Below the pieces are notes generated by a model, which was given only the letters and a program-made list of their open reading frames with translations, made no database searches and was not told the origin of the DNA. Position numbers and translations under genes: made by a program. Positions 44,840 to 57,800 of a stretch of DNA of 64,000 bases are shown piece after piece. The first letter of the stretch is position 1, and each line of letters starts with the position of its first letter. This DNA is from Cubamyces lactineus (taxonomy: Eukaryota; Basidiomycota; Agaricomycetes; Polyporales; Polyporaceae), in contig JACDTU010000009.1 of assembly GCA_022376465.1 (NCBI GenBank), positions 806,001-870,000 on the forward strand, read 5' to 3'.

Positions 44840-46267
44840 TACATAGCTCTAGGCCTGCTACGGCGAACGCTTTAGAGAATTCTACAAGCCGTGATGCAAG
44901 ATGATACAGACCGCAGTGCCATTCGTGGTATGCTGCGACCACCCGTGATGGTCATTCCTTCAATCAAGCCGACGGCAGGCATGATGTCTGTGACCTGTCG
45001 AAGCCATTCTCATGTGCCCGCGCGGTCACTGGTACGTTTCTGACAGACGTTCTTGTCGGTGTTGCCAACCCCGAACTTCAGAACCCCGGAAGCTGGCCTG
45101 CGGTCTGTGGCGAACGCGGCGATGACGATAACGACAAACTCAAGGAGACGGCCACTACTACCGGTGAGTATCTCGCTTGCGATTGGGAGAAAGATGATTC
45201 TTGGATGCGGCCGGCCATGCCGTGTCTCGGTTAGCCCTAAGGTGGGGCTGCGGTCGTTGGTGGAGTATATAAGGAGGGTGGTTGGGAGGACGCGTGTAGC
45301 GAACCTCCTTTCCCTTCACCTCTGGGAATTCCTCTCTCGTGTTGTCATCGGATATTGGGACTATCCATCTGTGCCTCCTATATGTGCCAACAGTGCTAAC
45401 ACAGTGACGCTACTTGAAGACGCAGGCCAGTGCACGAGCCCATGTGCATGCTTCACGTCTACGCTCGGAGGCTCAGGCTACGCAGTGCAAGATGATGGCA
45501 ATCAATGTCAACCGTCAACGGTCGTATATATTCTGTACAGCATAAACGTGAACGAGGGAATGTGGCTACAAAGAGAACGAGGATCTACACACGAGCGGGC
45601 TGCCGGGCCCCATCCGAGTAAGAAAAGTAGAGTGAAACATCGTAAGAGTATAACAGTAAGCGTAGGATGTACCGAGGACCCTAAGTATAAATGAAACGGC
45701 CGTGAAGGACATCGTCACGGGGGCACGGCCCCGCGTAGGACGATGAGTCGACGGGAGAACGTAACATAGAGCGGAAGCGAGCAAACGATCGACCGGTGCC
45801 ACCAGTACTGCTATCGCCGTCTATCTAACCGGTTCATGGTAAAATGAGCCGAGAGCTACGCGAGTAAGCTAATACCCTTGTAATCGACGGTAAAGCAGTG
45901 GTACTAGTCAATAGCGGCAGGCGGACATCGAGGCGGCATCGACCCTACGCGTTGGAAAAAGCACGCGCAAGCGTGGGCGTAGGTTTTGTACAATGCAGCG
46001 CCATCCCCAGGCAGAAAGAATACAGAAAAGAACAAGACACGGGTGCCGGCCAGTCAGAAAGGGGAGATGGGCGAGTATACGAGTTGAAGTACCGTAACAA
46101 AAAGAGAAGACTGAGAAAAAAGCGCGAGAGATGCAGGCGAGACGAAAGCGTGTGGGAAGAGTGAAAGACAGGAAGGGGTGCAAGAGCGGATATGCGTGCG
46201 ATGCGTTGCGTTACGATGCGGGCGTGTGCGTTTGCGTGAGTGGGGTATGCGGGAATCTATGAGCCGT
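44840..46267. other. Gene-poor flank with one doubtful exon
   Basis: On the plus strand about 44917-45234 a frame reads CHSWYAATTRDGHSFNQ, then DLSKPFSCARAVTGTF and VGVANPELQNPGSWPAVCGE, and ends MRPAMPCLG with stop. It looks protein-like and begins after an AG that could be an acceptor, but no upstream exon or start was found. It may be the remains of a gene. The rest has no recognisable content. Confidence 0.3.
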
Positions 46268-47569
46268 CTACTGGTATACGGAAACGGAACCGATCATCCA
46301 CTTCGCGACTGTGATCACAAACACAACAGCGATCTGTCAGTACCTGACCGAACGCAACAGCAGATAGGCCGGAGAGACATACGGTTAAAGTTCGACGCGT
46401 TGGCGATCGCCTGGGAGCAGGTGCCCGGGCAGCTCGTGCCGCTGTACGCGGGGCCCGCCCAGTCACCGCAGAGCGTGATGTCGAAGATGAGGCTCTGCGC
46501 GAGGAAGTGGGACGAGATGTCGCACTGCGTGTTCGGGAAGAGCGCGTCAGGAGTGCCCCAGGTGGACGGGTCGGGCTGCTGGTTGGTGATGTCCGCGGGG
46601 ATGTTGTCGCGGTCGAAGAACCAGACGGAAATGGCGTCGGACTCGACCGTGTGTGCCCACACGCCGCCGGCCTGCATGTTGAAGAGGTGCCCGAACGTGT
46701 TGTTCCCCTTCTGCTGCCACGCGCACCCGGCGTTGTTGCCGTTCGAGGACTCACATGTCGTTCCGAGGAGGTTCGACAGCGCGTCCGCGGCCTTGTCGAG
46801 CAGGCAGCCGGGGCCGCTGTGGAGCGTGATCTGGTTCTGCGAGTTCAAGTTCACACCCTCTGCGTCGCCGTATGGTCAGTGCATGTTCGAGGATGGCCTG
46901 GAGAGCGTCGAGGTGCGCGCTCACCGATGATGTCGATTTCGCCGGCGTTCGGCCAGTCCTTGCCGTTGCCAAGGGACCAGTACGCGGGCCAGACGCCGCA
47001 GCCATGCGGCATAGCGTAGATGTCGGCGATGAAGAGGCCGCGCTCCCAGGACTTCTTGGTGCTGATACGGATGGAGTTACGGTTGCCGCCTGCAGCGACG
47101 TCGGAGAAGTCGTCGACTGCAAGGACAACGGTACCATCATCCTGGACGTAAGCGAGCTTGGAAGCGTCGTCACCGCCGACAAAGTTCACGTTGCCGTGAG
47201 TAGGGTCACTGCCAGTGAAGAAATCCCAGCCACTGCAGATGTCCTTGTTAGTATTTGTTCAGTAGACAGGTTTCTGCCTTGTAGGCGATCGAACAAGACG
47301 TTGCGCGCCAAAGTAGCGCCCATTGGCGCGCAGGTTGAACCGGACAAGCACACCGCCTTGGTGTATGGACACGTCCGCAAAGAGATAGGCACTTACTCAA
47401 AGAAGTTCTTCCCCTCATAGCGCTCAACGAGCTTGTAAGATGTGCTGCGGGGGACGTAGGTGGCCTTGCCAATGCCGTTGTGGCGGCGGTGATGCGCGTT
47501 GTGGTGAGGGACAAAGGCGGAAGCGGAGGTGGCGAGGGCGAGAACGAGGGCGGCGAGGGGAGCAAACAT
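46268..47569 (-). CDS. GH16 family beta-glucanase (laminarinase-like)
   Basis: Secreted glycoside hydrolase family 16 enzyme that cleaves beta-1,3(4)-glucans, probably in wall remodelling. Four exons (47569-47397, 47232-46925, 46859-46383, 46308-46268) with consistent phases give 332 residues. A signal peptide (MFAPLAALVLALATSASA) is followed by a His/Arg-rich linker and the GH16 fold: GWDFFTGSDPTHGNVNF, WERGLFIADIYAMPHGCGVW, WPNAGEIDIIEGVN (nucleophile Glu, Asp and acid/base Glu; the motif is completed across an intron), TLHSGPGC, VWFFDRDNIP, an HFLAQSLIFDITLCGDWAG segment and the closing AKWMIGSVSVYQ. All active-site residues are present. It resembles fungal Lam16-type endo-beta-glucanases. 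Confidence 0.92.
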
Positions 47570-50545
47570 CGTGAAGGAGAGGACGGGTTGAAGGAGAGAC
47601 GGAGGGCAGGAGGGGGACGGGGAGAGATGAAGGAGGGTGTTGAAGAGGCGGAAGGTATAAAAAGGCGGCTTTGGTGTATTGGCTCAGGGCTCTTTGCCAT
47701 CAGCCTGCCACATGCGTTTTGGGGCCGACGGCACATATCCTTCTTCCGCTTTCGATTGGACGAGATTCGCGCTTTGCCCCGTTTCTCACGCGTCGCCGGA
47801 ACACCTTTTGTCCCTCCAACCACCACTCCGTCCAAGCCACACAATCGCCAGCACAGCACCATTGTTCGTGCGTGTAGCCTGCGTTGCATTGCTGCTAGAC
47901 GGCTCTCTTGGTCGCGCTTTGGGCGTTCCCTTCCCATTTCCCAGCGGCCAAGCGGTGATTGCCAGCGTGGGCCGTGCCCGTGCGGCTGGACGGCCGGAAA
48001 GCACGACGCGGGCGCGAAGAGAGACGAGTGCGCGCGCCGAGGCCCGCTTATCGATTCTACACAGCCACTCCGTACCTTTTCTTTTGCCGTTGCGCAGGCA
48101 ACTCCGCAGCCCTCTCGGTCCCGGCGCCGACGTTCGTCCGCATCCCTCAACCACCGTCCGTCACGGCATGCTCAAGTGTGACAGGTCCAGAACAGCCTGA
48201 AATCTTCCACCTGAGAAGACTTGTGGAGTGCAACATGCGGACTTTGAGGGTCGAGATGGTGGTGGGGAGAGCTGCGCGCGCCAAGAAGACGCGTCGCGTT
48301 CTCCCATTTTGCCTCGATTAGGAAGGCGAAGCGCGCACAGCACCGCACCGCCCAAAACGGCAAGCCCGTACTTTCTTGTAAGTTCAACCACTCCCACCGC
48401 TCGCGATCCCCAGCATCCTTTCGGCGTGCAATCCCTCGTCTGCGATCTGAGAAGTGAGATGGCACGGCGAGAATGTCCAACGGCATGTGAGCATCATGAT
48501 GGACCTGACCGGGGCAACTTGATGCACTGACGCCCGCCGAAGCTTGTGGTTCCCGCTCCAAGTATGCCGCCCTGATATCGAGCGGTGCGCAGCCTACCTC
48601 ATTCCCTCCTTCCCGTCTTTGCAGGCCTGTGTATGCTGTGACAGAATCACGCCTTACGGCCACCCTTCCAAGCGTTTGCGCTGGCCACTTGCGCCGTGGA
48701 TGCGGGCGAGCTTTCCGGAGCTTCCGTTGCGTCGCCCTCCGGATCTCGCCGCGGCGTTCTTCCCCCGCAGTTGGAAGACCCGGGATATCCACGATATTCC
48801 GCGAGTTTAAGTCTAAGAACATCAGCGGCACATCAAAAGGACATGTCAGCAAGCTGCAGGCCTAGCTGCAAGAGGCTTCACACGGCAGAGGCGGTCTGCG
48901 ATTGCGCACGGCCATCCAGCACGGCGAGCAAGCATCACTGATATCCACAGTATCTCGACAGATGATTGTCGTCGAGTAGGGCGCTTTATCACACTCAAGG
49001 AGGTCATGCCGTCGGCTTACAAGGACGGTTCCACCAGGACAGGTGTCCAGATTTCCATTTATCGGCGACCACCGCCTCTTCCTGTCAATGTCAAGATATT
49101 GCAGGTAGCAAACAATGATACACGTACGGGCCGTGCGAGGTATGTACCACTCCCTTCACGGCAGGTCTCAACGACAACCCGCGTCATCAACGTCTTGCCG
49201 TCCGAATCGACTCTCTCATCCCGCCACACATCGTGGTGCAAGAAGGCCACACTCATGGCATCGACGTGCTCGTGCGTGCGGCGTTCATTCGCATATGGGA
49301 TATCGTCATCCCGCTCGTCTATCTCCGCGGACCGGGTACGTTGCCAGCTTGAAACCATCTGGTAGCCGCAAACCTGCTCGAACAAGCAGGCCGCACCGCT
49401 GCCACCGCACCCTAGGTGTAGTGAAATGTACGCTCCGGCTAGCTCGTCGGCATCATGAGCAAATGGCATCGCAAGCTACAGCACCGCAATGCCCGCACAC
49501 AATCTTCTTAGCTGCAACGTCTTGATTTGTCGGCGCAAACCACTACCGCTTGTTCATCGCACCGTGACCGTGACTTGGTTGCAGCTCCGAGCGTGCTACT
49601 TGGGTAGCTCGAATAGTCGACGCTAGGCCGCAAGGATAGTCAGCCGAGGGGTAGGAGTGCTTGCGGGTTTGCGTCGGTATGCTACATTGCATCACCCCAT
49701 AGCTAGGACTTCATACCCGGGTAGTACTATTGGTAAGTTCATGTACGGCCTCCCGAGATGTGTGGGTCTGTGACGGTGCACGTGTAGGCGAGTCAGCGTT
49801 AGCTCCACGACGTGCCCTGAATACTGTGCACCGAAATTCCAGGGCTGTTATTGCTCTACCTAAGGCATTGGCATTTCAAACTATGGTATGCATCCACACA
49901 TTGACATTCACAGGACCTAGCCGCTTTCGTACGATGGTCCAGAGCGGGACAGCGCTGAAGGCCTGACATCATCGACCATGGGCCGAGAGCTGAACATAGT
50001 AAGGGCGGGGAGCATTGACTCAATCGCACTTTGCTCTGAGGCTTTGCATATATCATGCACAGCAGTGTCACTTACCAAACTCAATTGGCATCAGTAGGTT
50101 TCAGGCGAGTCGGTAACACACGGGGAGAGTTGTCTACGCCGTCGCGCAGTGCGCGAGGAATAGTTTCGGAAGCGATGAGGATAGTACAGATGAGGCGTTA
50201 TATATCTACGAGAGTCCGAAGCTCTATGGTGTAGTCCGTGGTCCGAGGTCCTCTCATATTCTCCAAGATTTTGGGCCGACTCGCGCCTGCGACAGGGCGA
50301 GGTTTATGGCGGAGGGGGATCGCAGCGCGCAAACGGCGCGTCGGAGCGATGCTCGCCCAAAGGCGAGGTGATTCCGCAGGTGTATTTGCACGCAATGACA
50401 TTCGACGATTAGGCCGGAGGAGTGCGGGCCATGAGGCGAGGGGCCAGTGTCAACGTGTCAGCGGGCAGCGGCGGTGCACACGCTAAGGGCGCGGTAGCGA
50501 TAACGAGTCGAGCTTGGGATAAAGTCCACGAGCTAGCGGGTACGT
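47570..50545. other. Long gene-poor region
   Basis: 3 kb with many overlapping frames on both strands, highest around 47.5-48.9 kb where base composition is GC-rich. None shows a domain, signal peptide or credible splice chain. A minus-strand frame at 49059-49469 is mildly protein-like but unsupported. Confidence 0.35.
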
Positions 50546-50755
50546 TTAGAGGCCGAAGAGCTTCTTCAAGCTGGAGGTGGACGTCTTCTTCTTCGCGACG
50601 AAGGTGCGGCCGTTCGAGGGATGCAGCACCTGGCGTACGTCCTCGTACATGTGATAGGTGTCGCGGGGCGACTGCGCAGAGGAGAAGAGCGCGAACGCGT
50701 TGGGAGACGCGGGGCCGGAGTAGGAGTAGGAAGGCGCGAAAGCGGTGTAAGACAT
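50546..50755 (-). CDS. Small uncharacterised protein, 69 aa
   Basis: Intronless frame MSYTAFAPSYSYSGPASPNA... ending KKKTSTSSLKKLFGL. The N-terminus is Ser/Tyr/Pro-rich, the middle (RDTYHMYEDVRQVLHPSNG) helical, and the C-terminus basic with a hydrophobic end. Short conserved proteins of this shape occur in mushroom-forming fungi, but I cannot name a family. Confidence 0.5.
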   Translation of the reverse strand: MSYTAFAPSYSYSGPASPNAFALFSSAQSPRDTYHMYEDVRQVLHPSNGRTFVAKKKTSTSSLKKLFGL

Positions 50756-51396
50756 CTTGGCTGGATGTAGGTGGAGGGGAGAAGAGAGGCGAGTGCGAGA
50801 GGACCACCGAAGACGAGCGGATGCCAGACGATTTAGGCAGATGAGGAGGACAGTACACCAACAGCCCTTAGATTATATACAAGCAGCATTGCAGCGGATT
50901 GCGTCCAGAGATTGCGACGAAGAGTAGCGGATTGGCAATCGAACAGGCGGAGCATTCTTCGTGCACGAACCTACCTTTCACGGAAATTGTTTGCGGGACA
51001 CCAAGCAAACGTCCACACATGCAGCCGGAGACCACGTCGTTGCCAGGTTACGAGCCGCTTGCAGGGACATGAGGCAGAATACAGCGGAAGCGAGGGGACA
51101 ATGCAGGGATAGAGGGGCGAAGGTTGAGGTGTGTGCGGAGGCGAGGTGGACGCTTGTTTGGTCGTCTACGCGAACCAAATACACCCACATGGAGAATAGA
51201 GAGGAGCGTCTAAGTACACACTAAGGTAAGTGTCCTGGACCCTTGTCGTATATTGATAGGTCGACCTGAACGGCAATACAGATGACTCTTGCAGCTTGAA
51301 AGTATACTCTCTGATATTCGGACAAGTAGTCGTGGGCCCTTTGACACACTAAGGTCTCCCTGGTGTCGTGGCTCCACATATGAATGCGTTGTCAAC
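50756..51396. other. Intergenic, promoter of small gene and tRNA-Pro flank
   Basis: No gene seen. The part next to 50755 is the leader of the minus-strand small gene. Confidence 0.4.
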
Positions 51397-51480
51397 GGCC
51401 TGGTGGTCTAGTAGTATGATTCCTTCTTAGGGCTTTGTGGCATTTGGAGGAGGTCCCGGGTTCAATTCCCGGCCAGGCCC
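51397..51480 (+). tRNA. tRNA-Pro (AGG) with intron
   Basis: 84 nt including a 12-nt intron (51433-51444) after position 37. The acceptor GGCCTGG pairs with CCAGGCC, the anticodon stem is CCTTC/GGAGG with one wobble pair, the anticodon is AGG (51429-51431), the T arm is GGTTCAATTCC, and the discriminator is C. A T-run follows about 25 nt downstream. Confidence 0.93.
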
Positions 51481-51754
51481 GTCTAGGGTGCTATGTTCAC
51501 TCATTTTTTGTTGCTCTACTGTAGGTAGTACTGTGCTGATACACATCGTACAACGTTCTGCTCCACCAACCGGATGCGAGACTAATATTGCCAGACCGCC
51601 GAGTGAAGATGATCCGCAAGAGGAGGAATGCGGGGAAGGGTGGACCGGTATTCACGTGTAGCCGCGCCGGAGAGCGGTGGCTGGATCTGGCTGAGTCCGG
51701 GGTACACAGGCACGCTACTTAAACCAAGTCCGCCCTCTCCTCCTCCTCCTTCGC

Positions 51755-54079
51755 CATGTTCTCCTCCAGGCTCCCCCGCATCTCCTGGTCATCGTCGCGC
51801 TCGATGTCTAACCTCGCCTTCGCACCCACGCGGCCCCCGCAGTGGAAGCAACTCGCGCCCCCTCCGCTTCCCGGCCCGACCTTCGCGGCCCAATCAACGC
51901 TCCCGCGTTTGCCTGTCCCCGCACTGGCAGAGACTTTAGCCAAGCTGAAGGAATCTCTGAGGCCCATCGCGTGGAGCGAGAACGAGTACGCCGACGCGGT
52001 CAAGGCTGTCGATCAGTTCGCCAACAGTGAGTATGCACGGGAGTTGCAGCATAGGCTGCAGAAACGCGCAGAGGAACCGGCTCGTCTGCATTGGCTCGAG
52101 GAGTGGTGGGATGACTGGTCGTACATGGGCTTCCGTGAATCGGTGAGGCCGCTTGAAGAGAGCATCGCTCACATTTGCGTAGGAGCTAACCACGCTCGCT
52201 TTCAGGTTGTAGTCAATGTTTCATACTACTGTACGTGGTCGCAACCCAACATACGGAACCACCACTAGACGAGACCTTTCCTAGCGTAGACGGCTTTAAG
52301 GAGCACCCCAAGCACCTACCACAAACTGCACTGCACCGTGCCGCGTCAATAGTACGCGCGACCATGCTCTTCCGCGAGCAGTACAAGCTTGGCCAAGTCC
52401 CTCCGGAGAAGACCAAGGAGGGACCCATCTGCATGGATACCTGGAGGCATGTGTTCCATGTGAAAACTGAAGTACCCGACACTGGGCTAACCTTCGTGCA
52501 AGATGGATGTTTGACTGCTGTCGCGTCCCCGGACCCGAGGTCGACTGGTGCGTAAGCCATGCCAAGGAGGGTGACCGCGGTCGGTCGGGACACGTCGCGG
52601 TCTTGCATCGTGGACGCGTCTGGAAGCTCAACCCTTGGCAGAACGGGCAGCTGCTCTCCCTCGACGAGCTCCAAAGGTATGCTCGCGTCCCTTGGAGATG
52701 TAGTCGATCACAGCTTGACTCGAAGGTGTATAGACAAATACAGCATATATACGACAACACGACGGAGGAGTATCCCGCTGTAGGTGTACTCACAGCATCG
52801 AACCGCGACGTCTGGGCCAAGGTAAGACGGCGAACGTGTATGGTACGGTAGGTAGCATACATTCTGACGTTCATTGCCTTCACAGGACTACCGGACACTT
52901 GCGTCCGACTCACACAACCAAGAAATCATCAACGCCGTCCACTCCGCCGCGTTCGTCCTCTGCCTCGACACCGAGTCCGCACCCTCGCTCGTCGACCACA
53001 GCCGCAATCTCTGGCACGGGGCCGTCGTGCCCCAGCCAGGCCGTACATTCCCTCAGCTCGGCCTCCGTAACCGGTGGATGGACAAGCCGTGCCAATTCGT
53101 CGTCTTCGCCGACGGAAAGGCCGGATTCATCGGCGAGCACTCCGTCATGGACGGCACGCCCACCGTCGCGCTCTGCGATAATGTGCTCGACTTGATCGCC
53201 TCGCCCGACTTCGCCTCCTCCTCATCGTCCTCCCCTACTGGGTCCGCGGCGCTCCCGCAGCCGCTCGACTGGCATGTCTCTCCGGAGACCCAGCGCGCGA
53301 TCGACGCCGCAACGGAGGCCGCAACTGCGCTCATCAACTCGCAAGCACTGAACGTCGTCCGCACGCCCTACGGAAAGGCCGCTATCAAAGCCTTTGGGGT
53401 GTCGCCCGATTCGTGGACGCAACTCATCGTGCAGCTCGCATACGCCCGCCTCTTGCGTGCCCGTGGCCAGCGGCGCCAGGGCGGCACGTACGAGGCCGCG
53501 TCGGTGCGCAAGTTCCTCAAGGGCCGGACAGAAGCTATTCGCGTCGTCAGCGCTCAGTCGGACGCGTGGGTCGCGAGCATGGACGACCCAGCAGAGAATG
53601 CCAGGAAGAAGCTGGAACTGTTCAAGGAGGCCGTCAAGGCGCATGGGTCGTACGCTCGTGCAGCAGGTAATGGCCAGGGCATCGACCGTCATCTGCTCGG
53701 TACGTCTCGGTCTCTCTCCCCGACTCGAATGTCATGAACTCACGACTACGCACGACCAGGCCTCCGCATGCTCGTCAAGGACGGCGAGCAGATGCCCGCG
53801 CTGTTCTCCGACCCGGTCGTGAAGCGCTCGAGCTACTGGGTCCTCAGCACCTCCGCGATCTTCTCAAAGCACTTTGGGCCGTACGGCTGGGGCGAGGTCG
53901 TGCCCGACGGGTTCGGCGTCGCGTACATGACCGGCTTCGACGACTACCTCCAGTTCACGATCACCTCGCGCACCGAGATGCCCAACGCGGAGTTCTGCGC
54001 CGAGCTCGAGCGCGCGGCGCAGGATTTGTACGACCTCCACGATCAGCATGGTTCCGGCAGCGGAAAGGCGAAGTTATAG
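51755..54079 (+). CDS. CAT2: Carnitine O-acetyltransferase
   Basis: Transfers acetyl groups between CoA and carnitine so that acetyl units can cross organelle membranes. Multi-exon gene from ATG 51755 to TAG 54077-54079. Family motifs in order: PRLPVPALAETLAKL, ARLHWLEEWWDDWSYM, a VNVSYYYGF-like segment across an intron, GRSGHVAVLHRGRVW, QFVVFADGKAGFIGEHSVMDG (catalytic His of HxxxDG), YGKAAIKAFGVSPDSW, YEAASVRKFLKGRTEAIRVV, and SYWVLSTSAIFSKHFGPYGW. The N-terminus MFSSRLPRISWSSSRSMSN is a likely mitochondrial presequence with a second Met at residue 17. The last three residues are AKL, a peroxisomal PTS1. This matches the dual targeting known for yeast Cat2. Confidence 0.92.
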
Positions 54080-54876
54080 AGGAATTGGGTGGTGTTGCCT
54101 GTTTAGGGCACTTGAATTTGGTGTAGAAGGCAAGGAGAACACTATGTGCTACACACTGGACGGATGTAGATCATGTATTCCTAGTCAGCAAGAAGTCTTG
54201 CGCGAGTCGATATGCAAGCATTCACTGCTCTCAGCACTCAAAGGTATCGTCATGTTCCTTGAATATGTCCTTACAGCTTGGTGTACGTACCCGCAACTGT
54301 CGTATATGGGCTCACATCGCACCCTGCATCTCCAAGACTCCTTTCTATGCTCAAATATGTGTTAGCTACGCGTATCATAACAGATGATATGAGTCTCGGA
54401 TACAAGTGCAGGTTAGGATAGATATGCTATGTAGGTAGTAGTAGAGATCAGGATCACGGCGGCGGCAGCGGCGGAAAGAGGAGGGGGACAGGATGAGGCT
54501 GGAGAATGGGAAAGAGCGTAATAACAACAGACACGGACATCACTGCAAAGACAAGAAGACACTAGTGCTATGGGCCATTGTATCGCAGGATCGCAGGAAA
54601 GCGCACGGGACCGATCGAGGGGGACGCGGAATGAGATGCCAGGTGCCGGAGAAAGGGGAGGAAAGCGGGAGGGGAATGGGAGATTTGCCCGTGAGGGAAG
54701 ACGGAGCGAGGGCGTGGTCGTGCAGCAAGGGTAGACGAACGGAATGATATGCAGTGGAGTGTTGAGAAGCGGGAGGGAATTGGGGGGGAGATGGGGGAGT
54801 CAAGCAATATACAACAGGGTCGTCGCGTCATCAGGCCGTATGCAATCCATCCAGAACGTCGGGCGCACTCGAGCAG
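54080..54876. other. Convergent 3' intergenic region
   Basis: 3' flanks of the carnitine acetyltransferase and of ROM2. Purine-rich on the plus strand; no gene seen. Confidence 0.5.
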
Positions 54877-57800
54877 CTAGTGCTGCCCTTGCTGCAGCGA
54901 GGCACGGGCTGTCGCAGTCATCTGCAGCCTCATGACGCGGTCGTCGGACACCATGATGATCTCGTCCCGCCCGACGCCCTGAGGCGGTCGCTGTAGGTAT
55001 GGGGTCGGGTAAGGTGGCATGCCCGGCGCGCCGCCGTACCCGTTGGAAGCCATGGAGCCCATCGAGGTGCGGCTGCTGTCTGGTGACTGGTACGGGTTGT
55101 ATCCATAACCTTGCTGGTACACGTTGTAATAGTTGTTGTTCGCCACGCCGTTGGTTGTCGATGGCGGGGTGTCTGCAAAGAGGCAGCGCAGGTTGTTGCC
55201 CTGAATGATTTGCGACATTGCACCCGTCTCCACGTGTCGGATTTCCACGAATGTCGGCTCGAACGCGAGTACATAAGGATAATGTAGCGCTATGGTAATG
55301 TCAGTACACACGGATCGACCTGCCGAAGGCGACCAGCTCACCAAATCCGGTCGGATTCCCTTCCCAATACACCATGAAGTCCTTTCGTGACCTCCAGCCG
55401 GCTTTGTTGACATAGAAAGCGAACTCTGTCAGGAGTAGAAACTTGTGAGTATTTCGCTATTAATCATGATCATATATACTCACCGTCGTAGCACAGCAGG
55501 AACTCGTTGTCGATCCGATAAATCGCGAGTGGCCTGAGGTTCTCCCTCTTATGAACAAACTCCAACGATTGGTCCGCCGGGTCGAGCAGGCCTTGGGTAT
55601 CCAAAGTCTCCAGGTCGACGATCTCGAAACCGTTCGTGCACCCAATACAGAGCCTCGTCTTCAAGAAGTGTATCGAACTCGACTGCACGGGTATATAGAA
55701 CTCCTGCGTGCGGCACAAGCAAGATCAGAATTCGCCCATCGCAGTTGTGAACCGGCTAAGGAACAACAGGAAGGGCTTACCTTGTAGACACGCAGCGTAT
55801 CGTTGCCGCCCTGCAGCAGTTTGCGGAACGTAGGCTTGCTCCGCCCACGGATATTCTGGTCGATCGGCTCGAGCGCTTTGATGGTACTCGACAACGGACT
55901 GGACTTGACCACGCAGACAAGGGTCTTGCCGACGCACACCCCAGCTTTGAAGAAAGAAATGTGCGACGCAATTCTCTTCGCCCGCTTCAGGCCAGCCAGC
56001 GGGTCCAAGGGGTCTAGTGCGTCAAGAGGGAACGTGATCACTTGCCGCTCTGCGCTATATGTCAGCGATATCCTTGAAATACGTCAGTTACAAGAAACGC
56101 ACCAGCCAAGACGATGAGAAGCTGGTAGTCTTCTAATACGTCTACCTGCTCCACGTCCTTCAAAGCCAGGACCTTCACAGGTTCCCGGTTTCGCTCCATG
56201 AGATTGGATAGGTAGATGCCATCGTCTGTACCATACACAGCCTTCCTGCCTTGGTCTGACACACCTTTGAGGACATCATACAATCTAGAGCTCAGAATGG
56301 GGACTCACTGAAAGGCGCCGCGCAGTTGACCTTGTTCACACCGACGAAGAAGCCCTCGCTGAGCGTGACGGTCTCGAACACGTTGCTCCGCTCGCGCATG
56401 ATGTCCTGCTGCTTCTGGATGTGCTCCACCCACTTGCGCTGGCTGACGTACGTGCTCGCCCAGAGCGTGATCTGGTAGTACTTGCGCCCCAGGTGCACGA
56501 ACGTGATCGAGAATCCGCCCTTGGTGTCCTTGACAGGGATCACGGGCGCGTGTGGCGCGTTCTTGATGAGCTGCTTCTGCCGGTTGGTCTGCGGCTTTTG
56601 GGTCGCGAACTCGTCGGGCGCTGATACCAACAAAAGCTCGAGCGGTATAGGCTGTATGACCCTCGATCAGTAAGAGAGCAGTCAGCATAGAAACTCCTGC
56701 ATACCCGTCGGTAGACCTTGTACTGCTCGACTTTGCTCTTTGGCTTGACCATGAGTAGCGCGTGGTCGAATAGGAACACCATGAGTTCTCCACCGTCACC
56801 TTGTGAACCACCACGCTTTTTGAGCGCGCCCTTATATATGAGCTCACGGCCTTCTTCTCGCAAGCGGAGGTCCTGATAGAGCATAAGTAGCGTCCTCCAT
56901 CGCGCATATCTCATGCCGTTAGCTCACCACTTGCTCCCCAGGGCGAAAGACCAGCTGCTGGTCAAGCTGCAGCAGGTTGAACCGATTCTCCGCTTTCCCG
57001 GTTTCGGTGTTGACCGCCTTCAAGAACTCGCGCACGATCTCGACAGCTTTGGGCAGCGCAACCTTGTCCGGGTTTTCTGCAGGGGTGTGTTTCAAGACAG
57101 CTTCGAGAAGCAGAGGATACCTCGCCAATCGAGTCGTCGGCTTCGTCAAGTAACCGTTAAGCTCTAGCTTCCTAGACTCTGGCCGTCGCTCGGTTTCCTG
57201 TTCGATATCGTCAGCATATCACTGGCGTCCAGACGACACCGTATGCCACAGCGACCAACCTCCACAAAGCGAGCGAAGGCGGGATTCGTGCTCTTCTCCT
57301 TCTCGAACTCGTACTTGCCGTACAGCTGGTGCGCACCGTATGAAACAAACGGATGGAAGTGGGGCACAGCTTCGAGAAGCACGTCCCCGATCTGCTCGAC
57401 TACAGCGTACGATTTCTGCCGCTTGTTGAGTGCATCGCGGAGGCGCGTGTTGACAGCAATGATGTCGTTGATGTTCCAAAACACCTGCGTGATGAAGTCC
57501 TCTCGTCGAGCCTCTGGAATGATATCAAGTTCCCTGAGGGGCTTGATCCAGCACTACAATGATTGGACGTCAGCACGCATCCGATATAGCATACCTTGCA
57601 ATACCCACATCTCTGAGATATTCCATATCGCGCACGAAGTCGCGTTCAGTGTAGATAACCTCGTTGATCGCCTCTTGCCGCTTCTTCTCGGTGTCCGAGA
57701 CGCTCGCAACGACCTCCGCAGGGACGGAGTGTATCCACAACGTCCCCGGTTCCTATGGTGCACAAGTTCACTTCGGCGCAACTCTCTGACAACGAAGACA

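Noticed and set aside
47480..48181. 233-codon frame over the GH16 gene start
   Set aside because: The plus-strand frame is the antisense of the GH16 first exon and promoter.
49059..49469. Minus-strand 136-codon frame, mildly protein-like
   Set aside because: No recognisable domain, no neighbouring exons, and a comparable frame on the other strand.
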